In this document: one piece after another, positions 20,002-28,585 of the stretch
Layout: the number at the start of each line of letters is the position of its first letter
Numbering within the stretch: position 1 is the first letter of the stretch
Assembly (NCBI RefSeq): GCF_028473645.1
Contig: NZ_CP097269.1
Coordinates: forward strand, 2,312,001 to 2,376,000
Direction of reading: 5' to 3'
Source of the DNA: Acidovorax sp. GBBC 1281
GTDB lineage: Bacteria > Pseudomonadota > Gammaproteobacteria > Burkholderiales > Burkholderiaceae_C
Length of the DNA: 64,000 nucleotides
Notes under the pieces: generated by a model
The model's database searches: none
The model's input: the letters and a program-made list of their open reading frames with translations, nothing else
What the model was told of the DNA's origin: nothing
Made by a program: the position numbers and the translations under genes

Positions 20002-20452
20002 ACCGGCGGGTCGCACGCAGGGAGCCGGGCGGCGGTTCGTTGAGAACGGCCCAAAACACTCCCAAATCGGCAATCGCGGAAACGAATTGCTTGAATTCCA
20101 CGGGCTTGACGACATAAGCGTTGACGCCCAACTCGTAGCTGCGCAGCAGATCGCTCTCTTCCTGGGATGAGGTCAGCATCACCACAGGAATACTGCGTAG
20201 TACCGGACTCTTTCGCACGGCCTCCAGTACCTCTAGTCCATTGACCTTCGGCAGCTTCAAATCGAGCAGGATCACGGCTGGATTGCCTTCATCACGGCTG
20301 GCGTGGGCTTCTTCGCGGCGCAAGTAGTCCAATGCCTCCGCACCATCGCGAAGCACTACCACGTCGTTGGCGAGTTGGCTTCGTTCCAGGGCCAGCAGCG
20401 TCAATTCCTGGTCGCGTAGATCGTCCTCGACGAGAAGAATAGGTTTAAGCAT
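19994..20452 (-). CDS. Single-domain response regulator (Rcp1-like)
   Basis: 152 aa from ATG 20452, a stand-alone receiver: acidic pair in LLVEDDLRDQELTLLAL, phospho-acceptor Asp in VILLDLKLPKVNGLEVLEAV, conserved Ser/Thr in VVMLTSSQEE and Lys in YVVKPVEF. This is the type usually encoded directly after bacteriophytochrome kinases and phosphorylated by them. Before the IS903-group insertion its start would have overlapped the end of bphP by 8 bp (see bphP). Its 3' end overlaps the hybrid kinase start by 8 bp. Expression now depends on read-through of, or a promoter in, the insertion. Confidence 0.9.
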   Translation of the reverse strand: MLKPILLVEDDLRDQELTLLALERSQLANDVVVLRDGAEALDYLRREEAHASRDEGNPAVILLDLKLPKVNGLEVLEAVRKSPVLRSIPVVMLTSSQEESDLLRSYELGVNAYVVKPVEFKQFVSAIADLGVFWAVLNEPPPGSLRATRRYE

Positions 20453-21425
20453 GATCGGATGTATTTCCGATGGGTGAAGTAGGAAGCGCATTTTGCCCGG
20501 ACTCGGGCAGGACGAAACCGAACGGCGCTGTTGCACAAATCGAATTGCAGACGGCATGACCCCAACCCCAGACGGACCTATGCCACAGCAGTCACCGACA
20601 CGGTGTGAGGACGGCCGATCTGACTGAACCGATTGAGCAAGGCCACGCGGACATGCAGCTCCACAACCTGGCGGTCGAACGTGCGCGCGATCACCCGTTC
20701 GCCCAGTCGCTTGAAGCAGTGCATCTTCGTCTCCACAAGGCTGCGCCGGTGGTAGCCGCTCCACTTCTTCCAAATGCCGCGACCCAGGCGCTGGCACGCC
20801 CGAATGGCCTCATTACGATGCGCCGAGCCCGGACTCGACTTCTTCCAATGGCTGGCGTTCTTGCGGGGCGGGATCACCGCCATCGCGTGCCGCTCGGCAA
20901 TGGCGTCCAGGCAGGCGCGCGTGTCGTAGGCGCCATCGGCACTGACGCTTTCGATGGATTCGTCAGTGGGAATCTGAGCCAGCAACCCGGGCAACATCGG
21001 CGCATCCCCAATGGCGTTGCTGGTCACCTCGATGGCGCGTATTTCCAGCGTCTGCGCGTCGATGCCCAGATGGACCTTGCGCCATTCGCGCCGGTATTCA
21101 GCACCATGCTTCTTGCGTTTTCACTCTCCTTCGCCCAGGAACTTGATGCCGGTGCTGTCCACCAGCAACTGCAGCGGCGAGTTGGTTCGCTGGTAGCTCA
21201 GTTCGACCTGCAAGGTCTTTTGGCGCCGGCAAACAGTGCTGAAGTCAGGTACCGGCCAGTCCAGCTTTGCCAGCCGCAGCAGGCTCTGCACCATGCCCAG
21301 CGCCTGTCGCAAGGGCTGGCCGAACAGGCACTTGATGCTCAGGCAGAACTGGATTGCTGCGTCCGAGAAGGTTCGGCTGCGTCCACGCCTGCCGGTCGGC
21401 GTGCCAAACCACTGCATGCCCTCAT

Positions 21426-22520
21426 CTAGTGTCCTGTCCCGTTAATTCGCCCGCATAGTCTGGCGAGTTTTTCGAGGATGGAGTCTGCTGTAGCTGTCCA
21501 AGTAAACGGCTGGCAGGACTGGTTGTAATTCGCGATGAATGTGTCGATCTTGTTGATCAGATCCTTCACGCTGGTGAACGAGCCACGGCGGATTGCCCGC
21601 GTGGTGATGATCGAGAAGAAGCGCTCGACCTGATTGAGCCAGCTTGAATAGGTCGGAACGAAGTGCATGTGCCAGCGAGGCCGCTCGGCCAACCAAGCGC
21701 GCACCTTTGGATGCTTGTGGCTGGCGTAGTTATCAGCTATGCAGTGCACATCCAGTTCGTCGGGCACTGCCTTGTCGATGGCGCGCAGGAAGGCAAGGAA
21801 CTCTTGATGACGATGCCGGGGCCGGCACTGCGCGATCACTTGGCCATTCATCACGTTCAGGGCCGCGAACAAGGTGGTGGTGCCGTGGCGCACGTAGTCG
21901 TGCGTGACACCTTCGACATAGCCAAACCCCATTGGCAGCATCGGCTGCGTACGCTCCAAAGCTTGGCATTGGCTCTTCTCGTCCACGCACAGCACCAGCG
22001 CGTTGTCAGGTGGGTTCAGGTACAGCCCCACAACGTCGCGCAGCTTCTCGATGAACAGCGGATCGGTCGACAGCTTGAAGCTGTCGGCCCGGTGCGGCTT
22101 GAGGTTGAAGGTCTGCAGATAGCGCGCCACCGTGCTCTTGCTGATGCCCGTATCGGCGGCCAGCGTGCGGGTGCTCCAGTGGGTACCCCCATCAGCAGGC
22201 TTGGTGTGCAACGTCTTGGTAATCAACTCAGCAACACGCTCGTCATCTACCGTGCGGGGGCGACCCGGGCGCAACTCGTCGTAAAGCCCTGCAATGCGAT
22301 GGCGCGCATAGCGCCCGCGCCACTTGGTGACAGTGCTACGACTGATCCCCAGAGCCTGCGCAACCGCGGTGCTGGCTTTATCTGTGCCTTCGCAAGTCAG
22401 CACGATGCGCGCCCTGAGCGACAACGCCGCTGGCAGCGAACGTGATCGCGCCATGGACGTCAGTTCCGCGCGCTCCACTTCACTAAGCGCAATTTCTGTT
22501 CGGGTCGTTGCATTGGGCAT
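21426..22520 (-). CDS. IS630-family transposase, copy 1
   Basis: 364 aa. N-terminal helix-turn-helix regions (RARIVLTCEG, AQALGISRSTVTKWRGRY, TRTLAADTGISKSTVARYL) and a DDE catalytic core: Asp180 in CVDEKSQ, Asp263 in IADNYASHK, Glu299 in NQVERFFSI, spacing D-35-E as in the family. The reading frame runs through the right inverted repeat; the stop TAG is completed by the duplicated TA and the flanking G of the target. Looks intact and is identical to the 27491 copy. Confidence 0.95.
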   Translation of the reverse strand: MPNATTRTEIALSEVERAELTSMARSRSLPAALSLRARIVLTCEGTDKASTAVAQALGISRSTVTKWRGRYARHRIAGLYDELRPGRPRTVDDERVAELITKTLHTKPADGGTHWSTRTLAADTGISKSTVARYLQTFNLKPHRADSFKLSTDPLFIEKLRDVVGLYLNPPDNALVLCVDEKSQCQALERTQPMLPMGFGYVEGVTHDYVRHGTTTLFAALNVMNGQVIAQCRPRHRHQEFLAFLRAIDKAVPDELDVHCIADNYASHKHPKVRAWLAERPRWHMHFVPTYSSWLNQVERFFSIITTRAIRRGSFTSVKDLINKIDTFIANYNQSCQPFTWTATADSILEKLARLCGRINGTGH

Positions 22521-22587
22521 GGCGGCACCTCAAGGATGGCCCGAAACCATGCAGCTATCGTGCCTGCGAATTAACGGGACAGGACAC
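21429..22587 (-). mobile_element. IS630-family element, copy 1
   Basis: 1159 bp with terminal inverted repeats GTGTCCTGTCCCGTTAATTC at both ends, flanked by the TA duplication (21427-21428, 22588-22589) within a CTAG target, as for IS630. Nested in the IS903-group transposase. The encoded transposase is identical to that of the copy at 27424-28582. Confidence 0.95.
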
Positions 22588-22707
22588 TAGCCACATCGTC
22601 AACGAGCCTCGCGCTTTCAGCGCCGCGTTGTACGCCTTCCAGTTCGTCGTGCGGTACTTGCTCCGCTGCCTGTTCTTCGTCTCTGTCACGCAGTCAGTCT
22701 ACGGGCA

Positions 22708-24882
22708 TCAGCATCGCGATTTGTGCAACAAAGCCCAACCGAACGACGCACCTTGGCCTGGCTCGCCATGGGCCCACACCTTCCCGCCGTGCCGCTCCAC
22801 GATCCGCTTGACGTTGGCCAGCCCGATGCCGGTACCTTCGAACTGCTCAGTCTGGTGCAAACGCTGAAAAACCTGGAACAGTTTGGTCACGTACTGCATC
22901 TGGAAGCCGACACCATTATCTTGTACCTCCAGGCCTTCGCCTTCGGCGTTTCTCACGGCTCTTACCGTGACAACAGCTGGATTGCGATCACGGCTGTATT
23001 TGACGGCATTCGCAATCAGATTGCGTACCGCCACTTGCAACAACAATGGGTCTGCAACCAATACAGGCAGATTGGCTTCCACCTGCCATTCGATTTTGCG
23101 ATCGCGCTCATGCCGAGAGATCTCGCGTACCAAGCCTTCAACCAGGCCGTTGCTATCTACCCGTTTGAGTTTCAGCGCCGTCCGACCCATGCGTGAAAAA
23201 TCCAGCAGAGCGTCCACCAGTTGCCCAGCGAAAGCCGCTGCGTCTTTGACATGTCCCATGTAGCGGTGGGCACGCTGGCTCAGAACCTTGCCCTCCGTGT
23301 CCATCACCAAGTCCACATAACCTGCGATATGGCGCATTGGAGCGCGCAGGTCATGGGACACGGTGTACGAAAAAGCCTCCAACTCCTTGTTGACCCGGCC
23401 CAACTCGCTCGCGATGGCCGCCAATTCTTCGGCGCGCCGTAGCACGATACCGATCAGGGCTTGGCGCAATTCGCCAGCAGCGCTGACTTGCGCCCCGGAC
23501 CATGGCAAGCATCGGCCGCTGATCTGTTCAACCCAGTTGTCGAAACTGCGGCGCGGATGGATCCGTCCTGCCGCATCAGGGTGCAGGTCCTTGCGCGGGT
23601 CTCCGGCCCAGGTGACGGTCTGCACGATCTCCGGCCGGAACCACAGAATCACATGGCGATGCACTTGGGAAATGGAAATGGCCAATACGCCCGCTGCGGT
23701 GGACTGCCACTGGGCTGCCATTGGGAAATGGGCCGCCAACTCACTGCTCTCGTAGACGTCGCGGCCCATCCCTGCGATCCACCCTGCCAACTCAAGCAGC
23801 ATGTCCGTCGCAGGCGTATCGCCGGCAGTCCATGCTTGGTCGTCCAGCACCACTGCAGCACCTGTGGCCCGGGACATGCGCAGCAGCAGGGCCGGCTCGT
23901 GCACGATGCTGCGCAGGCTGGCATCGCTGTCAGACAATTGAGAGACGAGTTGCAGGGTGAGCTTGCGTAACTCCAATCGTGCCGCCACCTCGGCATTGGC
24001 CTGTTTTCCTTCGATTTGCATCGACAGCAACTGCCCCAGATGGCTGCACGCAGCCCGCATGCCCGCATCCAGATTGCGGGGCTCATGGTGATGGCAAGAC
24101 GCCAATCCCCACAGCTTGCCATCGACCACGATGGATAACGACATGGACGCAAGCGTGCCCATGTTTCGCATGTACTCGAGATGCACTGGCGATACGCTGC
24201 GCAGAAACGCATACGACAAGTCGATGCCTTGTGCCATCGAACCCTCTTCAGCTGCCAGCAGTGGCACTGCCTCATAGTTGGCATCCGGGATCAGCCTGAA
24301 GCGGTTGGCCAGGTAGAGAGCGCGGGCTTGCTGCGGAATGTCGGTTGCCGGAAAGCGAAGACCCAGGTAGCTGTCGTAACCGGGCAGTACGACTTCCGCG
24401 AGCACCTCTCCATGCCCTTGGTGATCAAACCGATAGATAAGGCTGCGGCCAAACCCCGTCAATCGCTGAAGCTCTTGCGCAGCCAGCTGGGTTAGATCAT
24501 CTACCGTTTCAGCCGCTTGAAGTTTTGGAAGAAAATCACGCGCCACACCGTAGATCGGCTCTTCAGGACGCATCACTTTGGACTGCGGTTCGCACTCCAC
24601 GATCAACTGCGTGGCGTGTCGGTGGGCCCAGCAGATGTGTCTTTCCTGTGCAAATTCCAGCATCCCGACCTGCACTGAAGTGCCATCCGGCGGAACCGAA
24701 CGAAGCGCTTCTTGTTTGAGTTTCGCCAAGGCTGCCACAGCAAGGCCTGCCCAGTTTGCACTCCACGCCCGCAGGGCCAAAGTGTCTCCGTCCAGCACCA
24801 GCATATGGCCATGAGACTGTATGGCGCCTGGGATTTGGATGGGCTCTCGGTCGCAAAGCGTAAGGTCAGGGCTTGAATTCAA
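22708..24882 (-). CDS. bphP: Bacteriophytochrome sensor kinase, 3' end replaced by IS903-group DNA
   Basis: 724 aa. N-terminal biliverdin-binding Cys10 in DLTLCDREPIQIPGAIQSHG, PAS, GAF with PATDIPQQAR and SPVHLEYMRNMG, PHY domain with the HPRRSF (PRxSF) tongue motif, then HisKA (His510 in YTVSHDLRAPMRH) and HATPase (NLIANAVKYS, EVQDNGVGF, GTGIGLANVKRIV). It is a red/far-red light-sensing kinase. The last residues after GASFGW come from the insertion repeat; removing the element restores FVLPESGQNA ... to a stop that overlaps the response-regulator start. Start taken as TTG 24882, which places Cys10 at the usual position; no ATG fits better. Confidence 0.9.
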   Translation of the reverse strand: MNSSPDLTLCDREPIQIPGAIQSHGHMLVLDGDTLALRAWSANWAGLAVAALAKLKQEALRSVPPDGTSVQVGMLEFAQERHICWAHRHATQLIVECEPQSKVMRPEEPIYGVARDFLPKLQAAETVDDLTQLAAQELQRLTGFGRSLIYRFDHQGHGEVLAEVVLPGYDSYLGLRFPATDIPQQARALYLANRFRLIPDANYEAVPLLAAEEGSMAQGIDLSYAFLRSVSPVHLEYMRNMGTLASMSLSIVVDGKLWGLASCHHHEPRNLDAGMRAACSHLGQLLSMQIEGKQANAEVAARLELRKLTLQLVSQLSDSDASLRSIVHEPALLLRMSRATGAAVVLDDQAWTAGDTPATDMLLELAGWIAGMGRDVYESSELAAHFPMAAQWQSTAAGVLAISISQVHRHVILWFRPEIVQTVTWAGDPRKDLHPDAAGRIHPRRSFDNWVEQISGRCLPWSGAQVSAAGELRQALIGIVLRRAEELAAIASELGRVNKELEAFSYTVSHDLRAPMRHIAGYVDLVMDTEGKVLSQRAHRYMGHVKDAAAFAGQLVDALLDFSRMGRTALKLKRVDSNGLVEGLVREISRHERDRKIEWQVEANLPVLVADPLLLQVAVRNLIANAVKYSRDRNPAVVTVRAVRNAEGEGLEVQDNGVGFQMQYVTKLFQVFQRLHQTEQFEGTGIGLANVKRIVERHGGKVWAHGEPGQGASFGWALLHKSRC

Positions 24883-25243
24883 GGCGTCATCAAGGTCAGC
24901 TGAAACGTTCGGAAAGCAGAACGCAGCGCGATGGGCCCTGGGTTTGCCTGTGAAAGAATATTTCTACCACGAGAAGGCATTCCATGCCTGAATTCGTCAT
25001 CGATCGATGCTGGCCTGCAGGCGGTACGGGCTTCGATCGTTGACTGGTCATTTGCGATGACACAGTGATACGCGGGCGGGATGGAAGGAAAGAGCGCGCT
25101 TCGTTCGAAGCGCTGAACAAGCGGATGCCGATGATTGGCATGCGGAGACTTCACTCGCCAATTTCCAACCGATGAATGAAGACTGAGCGGAACTCAGACT
25201 TTTCCATCGATGGAATCGCGATGGATCGGCAGGTTGCCAGAAG
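24883..25243. other. Gap between tRNA-Gly and bphP
   Basis: 361 bp without a convincing gene. It must contain the bphP promoter and holds a small perfect inverted repeat GGCAT-TCC-ATGCC at 24976-24988; nothing else was recognised. Confidence 0.4.
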
Positions 25244-25317
25244 TGGAGCGGGTGAAGGGAATCGAACCCTCGTATGAAGCTTGGGAAGCTGCCGTTCTAC
25301 CATTGAACTACACCCGC
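25244..25317 (-). tRNA. tRNA-Gly(CCC)
   Basis: On the minus strand the acceptor arms GCGGGTG and CACCCGC pair perfectly, the T-arm reads GAGGGTTCGATTCCCTT, the D-arm AGTTCAATGGTAGAAC, and the anticodon loop TTCCCAA gives CCC. CCA is encoded at the 3' end. The anticodon stem has one C-U mismatch. Confidence 0.95.
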
Positions 25318-25328
25318 AGCGGTGCGGA

Positions 25329-26279
25329 TTATAGGCACGGCGGGGCGCGGTTCGATCGATCCACCCCTCCGTCCAGCGGCCGCAGTTCGCGGGCGCTGTC
25401 AAAACGCCTCGCGGCGCCCGTCACCGGGTCGTCGAACACCAGCGACCGCGCCAGCAACTGCAGCGGCTGCGAAAAGTCGCCCTCGGGCGGATCGTTGACC
25501 ACGGGATAAAAAGCGTCGCCTCGCAGCGGCAGCCCCAGCGCGGCCATGTGCACGCGCAACTGGTGCCGCTTGCCCGTCACGGGCGACAGGCGGTAGCGGG
25601 CCCAGGCGCCGGCCACCTGCAGTACCTCGATGCGCGTGAGCGTGTTGGGTTCTCCCGGCACTTCCTGCATGCGAAAGAACTGCGGGCTTTCCTCCATGCG
25701 GCTGGCGTGCTCGCGGGGAAAGGCCAGGTCGTCGCGCCACGGCGCGACGGCTTCGTAGGTCTTGGCGATGCGGCGGTCACGGAACAGGGCCTGGTAGGCA
25801 CCGCGCGTTTCGCGCTGCACCGAAAACAGCACCAGCCCGGCCGTGTCGCGGTCGATGCGGTGCACGGGGGTGAGGTCGGGCAGGTTCAGGCGGCGCTTGA
25901 GCCGCACCAGCAGCGTGTGCTGCAGGTAGCGGCCCGTGGGCACCACGGGCAGGAAATGCGGCTTGTCGGCCACGAGGATGTGGTCGTCCCGGTAGAGCAC
26001 GGCTTCCTCGAAGGGAATGGTGGTTTCCTGCTCCAGGGCCCGGTAGTAGTACAGCCGGATGCCGGGGGCGAAGGGCCGCTCGGCCGTGGCCGGCACGCCG
26101 AACTCGTCGACCACTTCGCGCGCGGCCATGCGTTGCAGCCAGCCTTCACGGCCCACGGCAGGCAAGCGCTCCACCAGGAAGTCCAGCAGGCTGCCTTCGC
26201 CAGTCGAGGGCAGCGCCACGCAACTGGGGCTCACCCCGTCGCGCATGGGCAGGACGCGGGGATCGTGGCGGTTGTGCAT
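25329..26279 (-). CDS. RluA-family pseudouridine synthase
   Basis: 316 aa. Isomerises uridine to pseudouridine in rRNA or tRNA; the target cannot be told from sequence. The catalytic motif HRIDRDTAGLVLFS contains the conserved Asp of the RluA family, followed by KTYEAV and the KRHQLRVHMAALGLPLRGD motif. A divergent N-terminal domain (residues about 20-85, LLDFLVERLPAV) replaces a classic S4 domain. Start at ATG 26279. It lies 11 bp from tRNA-Gly on the same strand. Confidence 0.88.
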   Translation of the reverse strand: MHNRHDPRVLPMRDGVSPSCVALPSTGEGSLLDFLVERLPAVGREGWLQRMAAREVVDEFGVPATAERPFAPGIRLYYYRALEQETTIPFEEAVLYRDDHILVADKPHFLPVVPTGRYLQHTLLVRLKRRLNLPDLTPVHRIDRDTAGLVLFSVQRETRGAYQALFRDRRIAKTYEAVAPWRDDLAFPREHASRMEESPQFFRMQEVPGEPNTLTRIEVLQVAGAWARYRLSPVTGKRHQLRVHMAALGLPLRGDAFYPVVNDPPEGDFSQPLQLLARSLVFDDPVTGAARRFDSARELRPLDGGVDRSNRAPPCL

Positions 26280-26426
26280 GGCGGGCCGATTGTAGTGAGC
26301 CGCTCCGCCTGGGCCCGCTGCCCCCGCGCCATGGCGATTTCGTGCCCCCCCACCGAAGGGGGGTTGGCTGGAATGGCCCGGCGTGGTCCATTAGGGCCCC
26401 GAAATCTCTCACCCGAAGGAACCGCC

Positions 26427-26894
26427 ATGCCAGACAGCGCGACGCCACTCCGTTGCAGGGTGCGATGGCCCGCCATGGGCGTGGCGGCCGGCCTGGCCTG
26501 CGTGCTGTCGGGCTGCGCGCTGACCGGCACGGCCGGCTATCCGCCGAGCGCATCGCGCGTTCTGGTGGTGCCCGCCGACCTCTCCAACCCGCAACTGTTC
26601 GACTGCGCCGCGGCCAGCCTGGCGCGCATGTCCGAGACCAGCAGTGCGTGGCCGGGGATCACGCGCAGAGACGATGCACAGGGCCTTCTGGAGTCGGGCC
26701 ACTTTCCGGAGTGGAACCGCAGCGGCTTTCGCGTGCGCATCGAGCGCCCGCCTGGGGGCGGCGAGGCCACGCTGACCCTCAAGGCCGGCGGTGCCTACCT
26801 CGCCGACCTGGGCGCGGCGCAGGCGATGAACGATTTCGAGGCGGTGTTGGGGCCCTGCATCGGCGCCGCAGGCGGCGGCAGAGCTCAAGGCTGA
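26427..26894 (+). CDS. Small outer-membrane-type lipoprotein, unknown
   Basis: 155 aa from ATG 26427, chosen because GAAGGAACC precedes it. Signal peptide with lipobox LACVLSGC at about residues 22-29, so the mature protein is anchored by its N-terminal Cys. The mature part (PPSASRVLVVPADLSN ... FDCAAASLARM ... CIGAAGG) has two further cysteines that could form a disulfide. No family recognised. Followed by a dispersed repeat, then the rhodanese remnant on the other strand. Confidence 0.65.
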   Translation: MPDSATPLRCRVRWPAMGVAAGLACVLSGCALTGTAGYPPSASRVLVVPADLSNPQLFDCAAASLARMSETSSAWPGITRRDDAQGLLESGHFPEWNRSGFRVRIERPPGGGEATLTLKAGGAYLADLGAAQAMNDFEAVLGPCIGAAGGGRAQG

Positions 26895-26904
26895 AAGCTT
26901 GAAG

Positions 26905-26970
26905 CTTGAAGCCTTTTGGGCCCGATGCCCTAGGGTTTTATGCCTGTAATGCTATCAATTGAATAGCAAG
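26905..26970 (+). repeat. Dispersed AT-rich element (copy F, diverged)
   Basis: GCCTTTTGGGCCC, CCTAGGG and the hairpin TGCTATCAATTGAATAGCA (6-bp perfect stem) occur in the family order. It lies between convergent genes and may end transcription for both. Confidence 0.5.
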
Positions 26971-26974
26971 CCCT

Positions 26975-27423
26975 TCAGGCGACCGCAAAGCCGTGCGTGC
27001 CGTCGCGCGCCAGTTGCTCCACCAGTCCGAACTCCCAGTCCAGGTAGCCCTGCATGGCTTCGCGCGGGGCGTCGGTGCCTTCATAGGGGCGGCGGTAGCG
27101 GTCGATGCGTGGGGAGGCCAGGCGCGTCTCGCCATGCTCCAGGGGCAGGTTTTCTTCGATCCATGCCAGGGTGCCGCCTTGCAGCACGGCCGTGGGCGCG
27201 CCGGTCAGCCGGGCGACGGCTTCGGCGGCATGGCGGGCGAGGGCGCTGGTGCCACAGGTCAGCACGTAGCGGCTGCCGGCCGGTATGTGCGCCAGCGCCT
27301 GGGCCAGTTGCGACCGCAGGACGAACCAGGCGCCCGGAATGTGGCGCCGCACATAGGCGGCGCTGGCGGTGAAGTCCAGCACCACCGTGTGCCCCTCGGG
27401 CTCCTCGCGCAGCCAGCGGGCTA
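26975..27423 (-). pseudogene. Four-domain rhodanese protein, 3' part
   Basis: Encodes the fourth rhodanese domain, ARWLREEPEGHTVVLDFTAS ... with the active-site loop YVLTCGTSALARHAA (Cys), and the C-terminus. Separated from the first three domains by an IS630-family element inserted at CTAG. With the element and one TA removed, 26975-27423 and 28585-29749 join in frame to 537 codons, so only the insertion breaks it. Without its N-terminal part this piece has no good start. Confidence 0.9.
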
Positions 27424-28582
27424 GTGTCCTGTCCCGTTAATTCGCAGGCACGATAGCTGCATGGTTTCGGGCCATCCTTGAGGTGCCGCCATGCCCAATG
27501 CAACGACCCGAACAGAAATTGCGCTTAGTGAAGTGGAGCGCGCGGAACTGACGTCCATGGCGCGATCACGTTCGCTGCCAGCGGCGTTGTCGCTCAGGGC
27601 GCGCATCGTGCTGACTTGCGAAGGCACAGATAAAGCCAGCACCGCGGTTGCGCAGGCTCTGGGGATCAGTCGTAGCACTGTCACCAAGTGGCGCGGGCGC
27701 TATGCGCGCCATCGCATTGCAGGGCTTTACGACGAGTTGCGCCCGGGTCGCCCCCGCACGGTAGATGACGAGCGTGTTGCTGAGTTGATTACCAAGACGT
27801 TGCACACCAAGCCTGCTGATGGGGGTACCCACTGGAGCACCCGCACGCTGGCCGCCGATACGGGCATCAGCAAGAGCACGGTGGCGCGCTATCTGCAGAC
27901 CTTCAACCTCAAGCCGCACCGGGCCGACAGCTTCAAGCTGTCGACCGATCCGCTGTTCATCGAGAAGCTGCGCGACGTTGTGGGGCTGTACCTGAACCCA
28001 CCTGACAACGCGCTGGTGCTGTGCGTGGACGAGAAGAGCCAATGCCAAGCTTTGGAGCGTACGCAGCCGATGCTGCCAATGGGGTTTGGCTATGTCGAAG
28101 GTGTCACGCACGACTACGTGCGCCACGGCACCACCACCTTGTTCGCGGCCCTGAACGTGATGAATGGCCAAGTGATCGCGCAGTGCCGGCCCCGGCATCG
28201 TCATCAAGAGTTCCTTGCCTTCCTGCGCGCCATCGACAAGGCAGTGCCCGACGAACTGGATGTGCACTGCATAGCTGATAACTACGCCAGCCACAAGCAT
28301 CCAAAGGTGCGCGCTTGGTTGGCCGAGCGGCCTCGCTGGCACATGCACTTCGTTCCGACCTATTCAAGCTGGCTCAATCAGGTCGAGCGCTTCTTCTCGA
28401 TCATCACCACGCGGGCAATCCGCCGTGGCTCGTTCACCAGCGTGAAGGATCTGATCAACAAGATCGACACATTCATCGCGAATTACAACCAGTCCTGCCA
28501 GCCGTTTACTTGGACAGCTACAGCAGACTCCATCCTCGAAAAACTCGCCAGACTATGCGGGCGAATTAACGGGACAGGACAC
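27424..28582 (+). mobile_element. IS630-family element, copy 2
   Basis: 1159 bp with the same terminal repeats as copy 1, in the opposite orientation, flanked by TA duplicates (27422-27423, 28583-28584) in a CTAG target. It interrupts the rhodanese gene. Together with copy 1 it forms an inverted pair enclosing 22590-27421. Confidence 0.95.
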
Positions 28583-28585
28583 TAG
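27491..28585 (+). CDS. IS630-family transposase, copy 2
   Basis: 364 aa, identical to the copy at 21426-22520, including catalytic Asp180, Asp263 and Glu299. As in copy 1 the stop codon TAG is made of the target TA and the next flanking base. Identity of the two proteins suggests recent transposition within this genome. Confidence 0.95.
   Translation: MPNATTRTEIALSEVERAELTSMARSRSLPAALSLRARIVLTCEGTDKASTAVAQALGISRSTVTKWRGRYARHRIAGLYDELRPGRPRTVDDERVAELITKTLHTKPADGGTHWSTRTLAADTGISKSTVARYLQTFNLKPHRADSFKLSTDPLFIEKLRDVVGLYLNPPDNALVLCVDEKSQCQALERTQPMLPMGFGYVEGVTHDYVRHGTTTLFAALNVMNGQVIAQCRPRHRHQEFLAFLRAIDKAVPDELDVHCIADNYASHKHPKVRAWLAERPRWHMHFVPTYSSWLNQVERFFSIITTRAIRRGSFTSVKDLINKIDTFIANYNQSCQPFTWTATADSILEKLARLCGRINGTGH

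Larger units (their letters stand above)
20578..22689 (-). pseudogene. IS903-group transposase, broken
   Basis: Starts at GTG 22689 (TETKNRQRSKYRTTNWKAY ...), is interrupted after MWL by the IS630-family element (21429-22587), resumes DEGMQWFGTPTGRRGRS at 21426 and reads FSDAAIQFCLSIKCLFGQPL to LGEGE, where TGA (21121-21123) replaces the expected Trp codon. It continues in the same frame (KRKKHGAEYRREWRKVHLGID ... KKWSGYHRRSLVETKMHCFK) to TAG 20578-20580. DDE residues are present across the pieces, but no intact protein can be made. Confidence 0.88.
20524..22735 (-). mobile_element. IS5-family (IS903-group) element, interrupted by an IS630-family element
   Basis: Ends GGCGCTGTTGCACAAATCG (left) and GGCTTTGTTGCACAAATCG (right, reverse complement) are IS903-type inverted repeats. 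Flanks AAACCGAAC (20515-20523) and CAACCGAAC (22736-22744) are a 9-bp target duplication with one mismatch, the size expected for this group. Without the nested element it is about 1051 bp. The transposase is dead (nonsense codon plus insertion). Confidence 0.9.

Noticed and set aside
22324..22590. Plus-strand 88-codon frame in the IS630-family element
   Set aside because: Antisense to the transposase HTH region and reproduced identically in the second copy; no independent evidence.
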